Program-made: the position numbers and the translations under genes
Shown here: one piece after another, positions 22,945 to 33,423 of the stretch
Numbering within the stretch: the first letter of the stretch is position 1
Layout of the letters: every line of letters begins with the position of its first letter
DNA from: Diphasiastrum complanatum
Taxonomy: Eukaryota; Streptophyta; Lycopodiopsida; Lycopodiales; Lycopodiaceae
Direction: 5' to 3'
DNA: 64,000 bases
Assembly (NCBI GenBank): GCA_029204225.1
Contig: CM055098.1
Location: 6,171,746 to 6,235,745, forward strand
Notes under the pieces: model-generated
What the model was told of the DNA's origin: nothing
The model's database searches: none
What the model saw: the letters and a program-made list of their open reading frames with translations, nothing else

Positions 22945-23076
22945 GATTTGCAAATTAGAGCCCAAGCTGAACTTATTGAGTACCTTCGAGCTATCACCGG
23001 ATGTGAGAGCAATAAAGATGGTCATGAAGTGCATGGTATGAAAGAACGAAGTTCACTTGGTCTTCCTGATTGTTAG
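22945..23076 (+). CDS. Putative terminal exon of the unidentified host gene
   Basis: A phase-0 segment of 43 codons plus TAG follows the acceptor-like gttacag. The peptide begins D-L-Q-I-R-A-Q-A-E-L-I-E-Y-L-R, a good amphipathic helix, and ends G-L-P-D-C. It would directly extend the C-E-Q-Q end of the exon at 11425-11544. Composition is that of a coiled-coil protein C-terminus. I do not recognise the family. An alternative donor (catg followed by gtatga at 23036) exists inside it, so a further downstream exon cannot be ruled out. Confidence rests on phase agreement with two other segments. Confidence 0.45.
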   Translation, partial: DLQIRAQAELIEYLRAITGCESNKDGHEVHGMKERSSLGLPDC

Positions 23077-24036
23077 ACCCAAATTGAGTGAAAGAGAGAC
23101 CTAATTTCAATAATAATTAAAAAAATGAATGGCAGTCTTTCAATGATAAAGTATATACTCATCTATTATAATTTGTTGTGTATCTTGTACAAAATTGGAA
23201 TGGTACTATTGAGTTGTCACCTATTCCATAGATGTATTCATCATGCATTGGTATAAGAATGTAGAATTGTATTTCTTTATGTCTATTGGCATCATGCATA
23301 TTTAAGTGGCTTTGTATTTTCTTTTAACGAGCATCTGACATAAAGATAAACATGATTTTGATATTTAGGTGTTCAAAACCAATACATATCCTTATCAAAT
23401 ACTTCAGTAGGATGACATTGTTTGACATCAAAGCTACACTTGCCTTTCGTGGTAGAATCATTTATGCTCATATATTTATAACCTGAGTAATGGTTGTCCC
23501 TTTCAATTATAAGGTGACATTGAACTGGATAAGGCTAGTTGCAGTTGCCACATGTCTCTTTTTACTTCAACATTTTGGTGTAAAGATTTTATTTCTTCCA
23601 TAAAAAAGGATTGATATTTGATCAATTTTTGCAAGGACACATTGACTACAATGTAATCTAGCATTCAAGATGCTCAATATCATTGTTCAATCATCATATT
23701 TTCTTTGATGAAATTCACTCTAACTTGTGACGGTACTCTACTTTATGAACTATTAAGATCCTATTCATGATTTTGAGGCACTTATCTTTAACATTTACTG
23801 TATTTCTATGACTGCTTTTCTAAATTGGTGTGTTTAATAAATTTGTTTGTTTACCATATGAAGCACAACAATAACTTCACAAACAGTCTTGCAAAATGGT
23901 CTATACTTGGATCTCATTGACAAGATATTCTAAATAAATGTCAATGTTCTTCACCTCATGTTTGATTGGAATGATGATTGCAAGTAATGGCCTTTTTTCA
24001 TTGCTAACCATAGAGGTATGTTGTAACTCACAAGTA
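23077..24036. other. No recognisable gene
   Basis: AT-rich sequence after the putative stop codon, probably 3' UTR and intergenic DNA. I see no convincing open frame. Confidence 0.4.
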
Positions 24037-24290
24037 CCACGAGCCATGTTGAGCAAGTTGAATATCAATGCTTGGGAGGATTTACACCATTTCCTAGACT
24101 CTTTGTAGAGTATTGGCCATCTATCTTGTATTTGGTTTACTCACCTTCCTTCACGAGCCATGTTGAGCAAGTTGAATATCAATGTTTGTGAGGATTTACA
24201 CCATTCATGGCTAATCCCAATCTTAGATTCCTAGACTCTTTGTAGATCTATCTTGTATTTGGTTTCCTCACCTTCCTTCAGACTCTATTT
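24037..24290. repeat. Imperfect tandem duplication, about 115-135 bp
   Basis: Both units begin cacgagccatgttgagcaag and share gaggatttacaccatt, cctagactctttgtag and atctatcttgtatttggttt. The second unit carries a short extra segment around atggctaatcccaatc. Confidence 0.85.
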
Positions 24291-24335
24291 TATAGATCCA
24301 AAAATGGCAAACAAACAGTTTGAAGTTAGTTTTAC

Positions 24336-24540
24336 CTATATTTCCACCATTGTGGAAAAGATGTAGATTCTACAATCTCTACTTGAAGAGCAAAACACTA
24401 CCATTATTCCTATCATTAAAATAAGATAATCTTTGGTCCTTACATTGGAATGATCATGCACAAAACATGTGGACTCAAAGAATCTCAAGTACAATTCATT
24501 GAATGATGTTTTTCCTTTTAGGGCACCATTTTCCAAACTC
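24336..24540 (-). pseudogene. Copia integrase C-terminal fragment
   Basis: The minus-strand frame contains GALKGKTSFNELYLRF, the copia block linking the integrase core to its C-terminus (normally LKGKTPFE followed by a short spacer). Next comes CFVHDHSNVRT, matching the usual region after FGCLC. A tail of GYS-like sequence is frameshifted. Only this piece is recognisable; the upstream part of the same open frame, up to 24689, is unrelated. Confidence 0.6.
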
Positions 24541-24578
24541 TCACATAAATTTCTATATACTAAAAGAAATGTGGTTTT

Positions 24579-24619
24579 CGGGCAGCTCACGTTGTGGGCT
24601 AGGCATCGTGAGCTGCCCG
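24579..24619. other. Perfect 13-bp inverted repeat hairpin
   Basis: CGGGCAGCTCACG (24579-24591) faces its exact reverse complement at 24607-24619, with a 15-nt loop. It stands out from the AT-rich surroundings. No transposon end or gene is adjacent, so its role is unknown. Confidence 0.85.
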
Positions 24620-25019
24620 TGAACCCTCTATTTTTTTGAAATTTTTGTTCACGTTCTTGTGCTTTTCCTTTTCCTTTTCCTTCGACCATGCGTTTGTTTT
24701 GCTTTTTACTCCTCTTTCTTTTGGCAAGAGCTGGCGAAATAATCAGTAAAGCAAATTCCTCGAGGTGGCATCAGGAAGAAAGAAGGTAGGTGTTTACAAG
24801 GGCCAAAGAGCGTGGGTGCTCATTGCTTTTGTAAAAGTTACAAAAATTCGAGTTGTAAGCACTAAGAAAAGGAGGGTAGACTTGAGCAGGAAGCGAGATG
24901 GAAGGTGGAATATGATTGAGATGTGGAATATGATTGAGATGCTTCTCTCTGATTCCTTCTATAGTGGTGAATGTGGCTCAAATTATCTACGACAGAAGAA
25001 AGGATGTTGATCGTCTTTT

Positions 25020-25473
25020 GAATAATTGAGGGCAGACTTTTGCTACAAGATGTGAAAAGATTTGCAAGCTCCCACAAGGTTCTCATTATTTTATCCTTAA
25101 GGCTTCAGGAGGTTTGATTCCGAGAATTTGAAGCTGCTTATGATACTCTATGGATCTTGTAGCAATCTGATGCTTCAAAATGTAAAATTGTTTGGCACCC
25201 CCAATGCAACATCTGAAGATTCTTCATCACTACATGTTAGGTGCTTTCATAATCTCTGCTCTTTTGGACGAGAGAAGCATATAGCAAACATTCATATCAA
25301 TAGTAGGATCTATATGCTACATCAGCAGAAATGGTGAAGTGGGTTCAATTGATGTGCTTACTGTTTCTTTAGATACTGTAGTAAATTCTTTAGATAGAAG
25401 CAAATTTAGATTCGAGGACATTTTCTCCATAACGTTAAATGAAAAAATTCTGGATACAGTTTTCCAGCTTTAG
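25020..25473 (+). pseudogene. Possible remnant of an unidentified coding sequence
   Basis: Several consecutive + strand segments look protein-coding: around 25040 (CEKICKLPQGSHYFILKAS), 25128-25337 (KLLMILYGSCSNLMLQNVKL onward) and, in another frame, 25335-25470 (GSIDVLTVSLDTVVNSLDRS then FEDIFSITLNEKILDTVFQL and a stop). They follow one another on one strand with frame changes, as in a decayed gene. I recognise no family. Chance open frames remain possible. Confidence 0.3.
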
Positions 25474-25755
25474 CCGTTGTTTGAACATGAGAAATTTTGC
25501 TTATTGACAATAAAATCAGGATTCTTATGGTTCAATCTCAGTAGATGTATATGCGCTCTTCAGATTGTTATTTCTCTCATTTTCAACTTTCATTTTTGAA
25601 TTATGTATGCAAGAAAAAGTAGGCAATGGGCTACAAATGACAATAAGAATGGAGATTTTTGGAGTATTGGGATTGATCCTGGGGTCCTAGGTTGTTAGTT
25701 TACTTCATGGTTGGCACTCGATAAAAAAAAGAAATATACATGATCTTAGAATGAA

Positions 25756-25868
<113 letters not shown>

Positions 25869-25969
25869 GAACTGATTTGCAGGTTCAAGTGCATTTTCAC
25901 ATCATGCACTTTGGTTATACCAACAATGTAGATGATCTTGGATGATGTAAATCTACAAGGGTAAATAAA

Positions 25970-26100
25970 GAGAGAGCCATAGATGAGGAGCTGGAGCTGC
26001 AAATGGAAATTATGCTGGAGCTAGAGATGGAGATGGAGTTTATGCTGGATCTGGAGATGGAGTTTATGCGCTTGGAGTTGGAGAAAATTACGTTTATGTT
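25970..26100 (+). repeat. Low-complexity gctggag/gatggag iteration
   Basis: A purine-rich run of imperfect repeats (gagctggagctg, ctagagatggagatggag, tctggagatggag). It is open in one frame, giving alternating Met/Leu-Glu residues. I treat it as a minisatellite-like repeat; nothing supports a gene. Confidence 0.5.
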
Positions 26101-26797
26101 TTTTGTGTTTTTTTATGTATGTGTTTATGTTCAGAGCACCCATCACCCGTAGGCTAGGAGCTCTTTCACCCTCATATGTTTACAACATCAAAGAAACCAT
26201 AGGCATGTGCGTGCAATGGCCTCTCCGATGTACAAACCTTTGTAAATAATGTTAAGTATTATTGATGTTTATGTTTGCTATTTGTTTGTATATGTGTTCA
26301 TGTCAAAGCGCGGGTAATGCTTGACAGATACGTGTATCTAACGTTGGATGTATCGATACATATCTAATGTATCCATGCGCATCGGATCCCCGATCCCATG
26401 TTGGGCACCAATGGCGTATCACACAAAATATGTATAGTACAATACAAAGCAGGAGCTTAGTCCATATGCAGACAAGGAAATAAGTGTGTAACTAATACAA
26501 TTGTAAAGCTGAAAAGTTGCAGGAAATGAATTGCAAAGTATTGAAAACCATATGAGTACACGGTCACAACTCGTAGCAAGCCTAGAAATCTAAAACAAAA
26601 TGTGTCTGTAACCTATTGATATCGTTTTGAGGCAATTAAAAATATTTCATCTCATATGTCCGTTCCCGATGCACCTTGCACCCCACTAACCTCTGTGATC
26701 CCCGCCTCCACAATCCATCCAAAACACCACCCACCAAAGGATTGATGAACTAATTTTGGCCGCATCTATGTCCGCCGCCTTCGGCGATCACACTTTG
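26101..26797. other. No recognisable feature
   Basis: Non-coding sequence. A short iterated stretch near 26330-26380 (gatacgtgtatctaacg with related atgtatcgatacatatc) resembles a degraded palindrome. Confidence 0.35.
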
Positions 26798-27540
26798 CTA
26801 GTAGTTATCTAACGAAATTGCTTTATCAACAACAAATGTAGATTGGAAAGCATTCGCCATCATTGTCTTGTCATATCTACATAAATTACTAAACATCATC
26901 AATCTTAAGGATAAGAGACATGTCACTTCATGTCTACTAACACTATCTATGAACAAATCAAAGCTAGTAGCATCTCCAATGCTCTCCACCCTTGCAAGAT
27001 GCACACTTGAATGAAAAATTTGCATGCAATTTGATGACTTTGCCTTTGCCTTTGAGGTCCTTCTTGGAGCTCTCCAGTTTTGACGTTGATCCTCAAAATC
27101 TTCTTCTCTTTGCTGCTCCTCCTCAATCCTTGAAAGCTTCTTGTCAATCCTTACTTTTGCATGGAGCATCCTGCACTCTTCAACCACTAGAGCACTATGA
27201 AGCTTATCAATTGATGGAAAAGTGTCTTGGATGACAAAAATTTGAACCAAATTAGAGAACTCATCTCCGAAGCCATTGAGGATCACTTGTACAAGCTCAT
27301 TATCAAGAGTCTTTTTTTCTATAGAAGCCAACTGTTTGTTGAGACTTGATTCTTAGCACATACTCTTGTGCACTTTCATCACTTCTCTTCATGCTTTGTA
27401 AGATTTGGTTTCTTGTCATAAGCACTTTTGAAGTGTTGTTGGATACATATATAGCTTATAAAGCATCCCAGGCTTCCTTGGATGAAGTACAAGAGGATAC
27501 TTCCTTTAGAAGGTCATTAATAACATTCATCCTAGTAATG
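26798..27540 (-). pseudogene. Copia gag fragment (UBN2-type), separate family
   Basis: The minus strand begins near 27540 with NDLLKEVSSCTSSKEAWDAL, then KVLMTRNQILQSMKRSDESA and QEYVLR. After a frameshift at about 27335, LDNELVQVILNGFGDEFSNL continues to 26798, with HSALVVEECRMLHAK. These are the helical blocks of plant copia gag. A stop replaces a residue after WDAL. No protease or integrase follows, and a CACTA-like piece lies directly upstream. It differs from the gag of the copia element at 28200-30000. Confidence 0.78.
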
Positions 27541-27705
27541 CAATGCAATGCTTTTGTCTCTCTCCCTCTCCCTCTCTTTATGTAGATAGCTAGGACTGTA
27601 CCAAGTTTCAAAAGAAAGAGATGGAGAGAGAAATAAGAAATGAGAAAGCGAACTAACCTGGGATAAACTTTTTATCATCTTCATCTATATTTGTACAATC
27701 TTTCA

Positions 27706-28190
27706 GAGTTCTTCCATTTCTTCACTTTGTCTCTCTATCTCCTTCCTCATTTCATCTACTTGGGAAGAATACTGCATCTCTTTTCTATAGACACTTAGGC
27801 CTCTTACTCTCTTTCGTCCCCAACTATTTTCTTCTAAAATCTTCATTACTTTGTCGTCAGGGTTTGTTCCTAACATATAATTAATTAAAATTTTCGTTCT
27901 ACACAAAAAAAAAACATAGCTAATCAAATTTACATGCAAAATCATATACATGTTCATCATTACATTTTATAAAATTAAGTGCATTTAAACCATAATTTCA
28001 AAAAATATATGTTATTATATCTCATGTTGGGTGTTACCTTCAAAGTCTCAGCCACAGGTCAGGATCCAACTCTCCTGTTTTTAGTTTGCCAAAACCTTTA
28101 CTAGTATGAGCATCCACATAGATCTCGGCAACAGTTGGAGCTGTATTCTTTTCTTGTGTCTGAAATTTGGCACTCAACAATAGACAAAAA
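27706..28190 (-). pseudogene. CACTA (En/Spm)-type transposase C-terminal fragment
   Basis: The minus strand shows PTVAEIYVDAHTSKGFGK (28040-28170), like the ThTxK block of the plant Transposase_24/Ptta family. After an apparent intron (about 27907-28037, with GTAACA donor and TTGTGTAG acceptor) comes PDDKVMKILEENSWGRKRVR, then a coiled-coil tail (QVDEMRKEIERQSEEMEEL) ending in a stop. In that family the RVRG motif is followed by such a coiled coil. Terminal inverted repeats were not found. The copia frame at 28350 breaks exactly where this sequence begins. Assignment is from remembered family motifs. Confidence 0.5.
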
Positions 28191-28349
28191 TAAATGACAT
28201 CATGAAAAAAGAAGTTTTGCATATCGGAGTATACAAATGCAAGTTTTGTTGTATACACACATACCAGTCTCATATTGATGCCCGCATATCCAGCTCGACC
28301 AACATTCGGCATCTTTTGTTGTTTTGATCTGTTGATTTTGTTTTGTTGA

Positions 28350-29949
28350 TTCAATTTCTACCACATCAAATTTTCCACAGATGTCAGAGTGTACCAGTTC
28401 CAGGAGTTCTTTCATTCTGAAAGAGTCCTTGGTGAATGATATACGTGACATCTTGCTTTTGTTACAGGCATCGCAGGACTTCAAGCATGCTGCATCCTTG
28501 ATACTGACACCAGTGAATGCTCCGCTCTGGCTAGCGTTGTATAGAACAACTGTATTCATGTAATACAGCCTCCATATACAATATCCATTGATTCATTGAT
28601 CTGGTGAGCTTGCTCTGAAGGTACGCGGATTCAACCACTTCGCAGGTATCGCCTTCAAAGGCGATTGTTAGTCCTGCATCTACCATCTTAGCAATAGATA
28701 GTAGGTCTTTCGAAGAGTGGGCATGTATAGAGTGTCCTCAAGCCTTCTGTCTCTTCCTTTGGTGCTAAACCACAACACTCTAGCCCCGTTGACTTTGTGT
28801 CTGGAACCATCTCCCAAGATTATATAGCTTGAAGATTTTGATTTTTGATAATCAGTGATGATGTGTCTTGTTGCCACAAAGTGTGATGTTGCACTTGAAT
28901 CAAGAATTAGTTCTTGTGTATCTGAAGTTGATGTCGCAAAGACATTAGTATACAAGTAGGCAACTGGATTCTTGCCATTGTTGACTCTTTCTTAAGCCAT
29001 TTTGGAAGACTCGGGTTCCTCCATATAGGATGGGCTATTGTCACTCTTCCATCTGCTCTGAGCTTTCTTGTTTCTGGGATTTTGGTAAAAATCAACAATT
29101 GCATGACCCGTTCTGTGACAGTGGACACACTCTATCTTTGGGTTGAGCCAACACTTATCAACAATGTGGCCTTCTGGTGTGTATCTCGTGCAGGTCTTCT
29201 TCTCACCTCTCTGCTATCTCGTCTTATTTTTGCTCTTCCATTTGTCTTCTTTTCTCCCTCTGACTGTTGCTTTCGATGTTGTCTTTGGTCTGACTCCCTC
29301 TTAGGCTTGAAATTATTCTTCTGCTTCTCTTTATTGCTATAGAGAGCTTGATCAGAGCTATCCTTGTCGTCAAGGTGTTCATGGGCTTCCACCTCTTCTA
29401 TGATCTCGATTATAGCCTTCTCAAGGATCATTTGTGGATCTTTGGCAAGCAAAGTTTGGGTCGTCTGAAATGATCTTGATAGAGCTCGCAGCAGGTATGT
29501 GAGCTACTTCTCTGCTGAGACTACATTCTCTGCTCCGGAATTGTGTAGTGAAAGGAACAGGGCCTTCATTGTTTTAATGAAGGAGGTGAGGTCTTTACCA
29601 TTCCATCTCAGATTGGTCAGCTGATATTCAAGAAGCATAATTTGGATTTGTGACTTCGTTTGAAATCTGGTCCGCAAGGTATCCCACATTTCTGTTGCAT
29701 CGGAGAGTGTGGCTAGATCAAGCGTTCGATGGAGGAAGATAGGACGACTACTGCCTTGTCGTTTCTTTCTCTCCATTCCCATAGCTCTTTGCCAGTAGTT
29801 GTGGGAATTTCTTCTGCGCAGTCAACCCAGGGCCATAGACCTTCTCCTTTCAGTATGAGAGAAATCTTCATCTTCCATGCTAGGAAGTTTGATCTTGAGG
29901 AGTCAAGGATCGTGTAGATCTCTGATTGAATGCTGCTAATGGATGCCAT
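28350..29949 (-). pseudogene. Copia H gag-protease-preintegrase
   Basis: Gag starts MASISSIQSEIYTILD at 29949 with the FLAWKMKISLILKGEGLW block. It continues through DATEMWDTLRTRFQTKSQIQ (29782-29504) and a charged Lys/Arg/Gln-rich segment (29452-29132). The zinc-knuckle part (HCHRTGHAIVDFY) has lost its last cysteine, having Tyr in place of Cys. The protease at 28955-28680 reads LDSSATSHF, so the D-S-G glycine is Ser. The pre-integrase finger (SCDACNKSKM) leads to LLELVHSDICG, the first catalytic Asp of integrase, before homology ends. At least three frameshifts are present. Confidence 0.85.
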
Positions 29950-29987
29950 AGCTTGAAGGAATCAGAGAAAGCTCTGATAGAGCTCAT

Positions 29988-30000
29988 GGCTCTGATACCA
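29988..30000 (-). promoter_or_regulatory. Primer-binding site of copia element H
   Basis: The minus strand reads TGGTATCAGAGCC, a perfect tRNA-Met complement, four bases inside the LTR end. A second gctctgatag copy lies 17 bp further in. Confidence 0.9.
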
Positions 30001-30004
30001 CTAA

Positions 30005-30699
30005 TGGAATAATTTTTGCGAATGTCAGACGCTTTGATAGCGCTGATGGAGAAATTCTCGAAGGATGAAAGTCAAATAGAGCCGACTTGGCAGGAGTAGC
30101 TACTACTACTAATTGCGGTCTGATTCTCTTCCAAGCCCCATATCACTACTGCTAATTTATTCTAAAAATTAAAGTTGTACACAGCAGAAAATATTGAGCA
30201 AAAGACAACAGAAATATATCTACTGCTAGCATGCATTCAAACATTACAAATCATACACTATAGAACAGAGTATTGCGGAAATCTCTTCTATTATCAGAAC
30301 TGAATATACAATGTTTTCTTGAGCTAGATGTTTTCTAGATCAGCGCGTTGGCGCGAGAGAATTGTTCTCTTTCACGAGTAATGTGACTAGCTACTGTTGA
30401 TTGCTACATCAGAAACTTACATATTCTTTTTGTATCCATAACTATATATCTCTCTTTCTGTGATTTCTTTCTTATGTGATCAATCCAGAGAACTGATTAA
30501 GTTAAAAGATCTAATGAAAAGAAATGCATTAGGCTTAATGAAAACTGATTCTACTTTTTTGTCGCTATTCTCCGTGCATTAGCCGCCTTCTGCCCGTTAC
30601 ACGGTGCCTTTACGCTGCAGACCTTCGCGTTTTGCTAAAGGACACTTTCGTGATTTTAAGGGCAGTGTCGCTTTTTTTCGAAAGGCAAAAAATCCAACA
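30005..30699 (-). repeat. 5' LTR of copia element H
   Basis: Inferred as 695 bp, from TGTTGGATTTTTTGCC (minus-strand start at 30699) to AAAAATTATTCCA at 30005 near the primer site. A single LTR gives no pairwise check. Related starts TGTCAC and TGTCGC at 30782 and 30854 mean the true outer border may lie further out. Confidence 0.55.
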
Positions 30700-30854
30700 G
30701 TAGGCCTAAAAACTAGTTCTAAGTCAGTGTCGCATTTCTAAGGGCAAGTGTCGCTTTTTCCCGAAACGCAAAAAACGTGACAGTATGCCAAAAAACATTT
30801 CTAAGACATTTTGGCGACTATCGCCTTTTTCGCAAAAATGCAAAAAATGCGACA
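30620..30854 (-). repeat. Three imperfect tandem U3-type repeats with GTCGC dyads
   Basis: Units of 80, 83 and 72 bp (30620-30699, 30700-30782, 30783-30854). On the minus strand each begins TGT followed by a T-run, GC, T-run, CG and A-run, then GCGACA or GCGATAG. Unit 2 has TGTCACGTTTTTTGCGTTTC, unit 1 TGTCGCATTTTTTGCATTTT. The short inverted GTCGC...GCGAC pairs could fold. Confidence 0.7.
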
Positions 30855-31062
30855 ATGTCGGGAAAAGTTGCCAGAGTTATTTTCTAAGCGTGTTAGACCT
30901 AGGGATGAATTTTCCTCATGACCCAAAAATGCGAACTGTGCGAGGAAACAATTCAAAAATGTAGACTGTGCGAAACAATTTTCAAAATGCACAGTCGCTA
31001 AAAGCAGCAAAGGAAAAACCAACAAAATATGCTAAGGCTTTGAAAGACATAAACTCTTAGTT

Positions 31063-31245
31063 TCTTCAATATGTATAAACATAAAAATGGCATCACATAA
31101 AAATTGTAAGAACATAGTGAAATAGATTTAATAAGTACATTCAATGGAACTATTGAAAATGTATAAACATAAAAATGGCACCACATTCTAATTGTAAGAA
31201 CATAGCGAAATAGATCTAATAAGTACATCTAATGGAAATGCAAAA
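31063..31245. repeat. Tandem duplication, about 90-bp period
   Basis: Two units share atgtataaacataaaaatgg, attgtaagaacatag and aatagatctaataagtacat (one base different between units). Confidence 0.85.
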
Positions 31246-32530
31246 GTTTTTTTTTTTTTTTTTTCGATTCAAAATCCAGAATCCAAACACAAATACGAAA
31301 TATGATATCCAAACATAATCACTCTCCTTCAATATTTGAAAAGTAATTAGAAGCACTATATTATGTGAAATCTACTCTTAATCCCCTCTAATAGCATTTG
31401 ATAGAAATACCAATTCCAAGATGAGATTATGTTCTAATTCCTTCAGGCCAATCATGACTTGTAGCCTAGCCCATTATACATTCAGCCTCAAATATAATTT
31501 CCAGTACTATGTACATATGATAAATGATTCCCTGAAGTAACTCAGCCCTAGCGACAAGATCCTCTTTTTGGCAATCTATGTCTATAATCCAATTTAACCT
31601 CAATAATAAACTCAATATCAATCTTGTTTGAAAAATATTATTTGCAATGTTCTTCTTGAGCTACAAAACGCCTTGCTAAATTCTCACATGCACTTTTATA
31701 GCATGCCTCTACTTCTTTGTCCATATATTGTCTCAAGCTAAAACTACTTAATAAACAAGTGAAATCGGAAATGAGAAAATGGCTATTCCCACCTCCAAGA
31801 TAAACAATGTTACCAAAGGCCCTTAAAACTTAATGTGTGAATTGAAACTTTTCATACGTAATATAACTGTCCTTTTAAACACCAAACAATAACTACATGT
31901 GCCACCAAGTACTCGAAAAACAATATGCCCATGAATAGCATAAAAGTACCCTCCAAATTATGGGTCAGAATCCACTTAACACAAAAAAATAATTCCAAAA
32001 GTTATCATACATCATAATGACATATCAAAAGTTACCAATCTTCCTTAAACTTGTGTTTTCCTTTGTAAATAGTTGTCTTATAACAAGACAACTAATTAAC
32101 ATTAGCAAATTTGAAGGTAATACCTCCAATTGTTCTCAGCTCAGCTTGTAGATATAGAAAGTCTGTTAACCGTAAAGGCTCAAAGGTATGCTTGCCATCA
32201 CTGGTTGGTCATTGATCATCCTATGTTGAATGTAATGCATCAAGTGGAATAACAACCCGTCATTTAGCAGGTAGAGTATCCTTTCGTAAGGAGTCTTTTT
32301 TTCACACAAATTGTGGCGCCTATGTGGTGCTGGCTCCACGACACGTTGGTCACTAAAAAGGGTTGTTTTTTAACATGTGTCGTGGCGCTGGCCGCCAAAT
32401 TTTGTTGTTTTTTGACATGTTTCTTGGCGGCCGCCAATGTTTGATTTGAAATGTGTGAATACCAAATGCTTGCGCATAGAGACTATAGCTTGCGATGGCA
32501 CGCAGATGGAGGTAGAATATTATGGACTAG
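31246..32530. other. No recognisable gene
   Basis: AT-rich DNA with a T20-class poly-T at 31248-31264. Near 32300-32440 a GC-richer stretch contains the palindrome tggcggccgcca. No coding signal was found. Confidence 0.4.
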
Positions 32531-32625
32531 GTAGCGGGCGTGAGCAGGCCCGCTACTGGCTGTAGCATGCAGCCTTCATGCACCGAGCCGCCTTGCGACG
32601 AGGTGCATTGAAAGCTGCCTGCTAC
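32531..32625. other. Two adjacent GC-rich hairpins
   Basis: First, GTAGCGGGC (32531-32539) faces its exact reverse complement at 32548-32556 across 8 nt. Second, 32562-32584 (starting gtagcatgcagcc) faces 32602-32625 (ending gctgcctgctac) across 17 nt, with a few mismatches. Both hairpins start with the same GTAGC. This could be a small foldback transposon or a structured RNA; no evidence decides. Confidence 0.7.
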
Positions 32626-33423
32626 TAGGTAGCAGGTCTGCTTAAGCCTGATAACGGGCATAATTGAAGTTTGGGTCTTTCAATTGAAAGTCCCAAATTA
32701 ATATGAGTTTAAACATTTGTGGTCAGATCCAATTAAAATTTGTCACCTGTCCACTATGAGCCCAAACATCAATTATGGTGTCCAGCATCTCTCGATTGTA
32801 ACGTCTCTCTGGGCAGATCATTATCTACGTTTTCAGGCTAGGTTCGTAGGTATCATATAGATTGCCACCAATTGTCAAACAACCGTGTGTTGTAAGGTTC
32901 CAAACAAGCTCGGTGTGTGCACTGAATTGATGAAGCAAGCCAACGTCACTTGTGAACAATTTTCCTCCACTTTCTTTTAGAATGGGTGCAATTTGGGATA
33001 TTCAAGATAAAATATTTACATTGTGGGGCAGACCAAGACCAAAACTAAGGATGATCTCTCCATTGCGCTCCAAAAAAAAGATAGAACCATGGATGTCTCC
33101 ATCAAAACTTTGCGTGATGATATGAAAATCCATATTGGAGATTAATGCAGGGCATCAAAGACAAGAATATTATCTTAATTCTTTTTTGAGTAAAGTCTTT
33201 GGATTTGTCACTGAGAAAATGGCAAATGAGTTTGAATAGTAAGTTACTTTCAAAACTAATGCAACTTCTTCTATTTGGATTCTCTTGTGCTTAATTTTAC
33301 AATCAGGTCGATTTATTTTCATATTTGAATTGCAAGCACAAAACTTTGGCAAGAGGCGGACCCTGCGGAAACTCCAGCCACTCCAATGTCTCAAAGCGAT
33401 GCATCACGAACAATAAGCAAAGA
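32626..33423. other. Mostly non-coding, with one short coding-like stretch
   Basis: A + strand frame at 33014-33145 encodes a Lys/Asp-rich peptide with DLSIALQKKDRTMDVSIKTL and then a stop. It has no start or domain that I recognise. The rest shows nothing. Confidence 0.3.

Larger units (their letters stand above)
28200..30699 (-). mobile_element. Copia element H, 5' half
   Basis: On the minus strand: LTR (30005-30699), Met primer site (29988-30000), gag, zinc knuckle, protease, pre-integrase and the first residues of the integrase core, then an abrupt end near 28350 against the CACTA-like sequence. RT, RNase H and 3' LTR are absent, so this is a truncated or recombined element. Confidence 0.85.

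Noticed and set aside
24579-24619. Intrinsic transcription terminator
   Set aside because: The stem is followed by a T-run only 20 nt later, and this is plant nuclear DNA with no adjacent gene, so a bacterial-type terminator makes no sense.
24336-24689. A 117-residue minus-strand gene
   Set aside because: Its C-terminal two-thirds is a copia integrase fragment; the N-terminal Gly-Lys part comes from repeated ttttcc sequence.
25982-26100. Small Met/Glu-rich protein
   Set aside because: The reading frame follows a tandem gatggag/gctggag repeat; composition alone explains it.
32531-32625. MicroRNA precursor
   Set aside because: Stem lengths and mismatches could fit, but there is no evidence of transcription or a target, and foldback transposon relics look the same.
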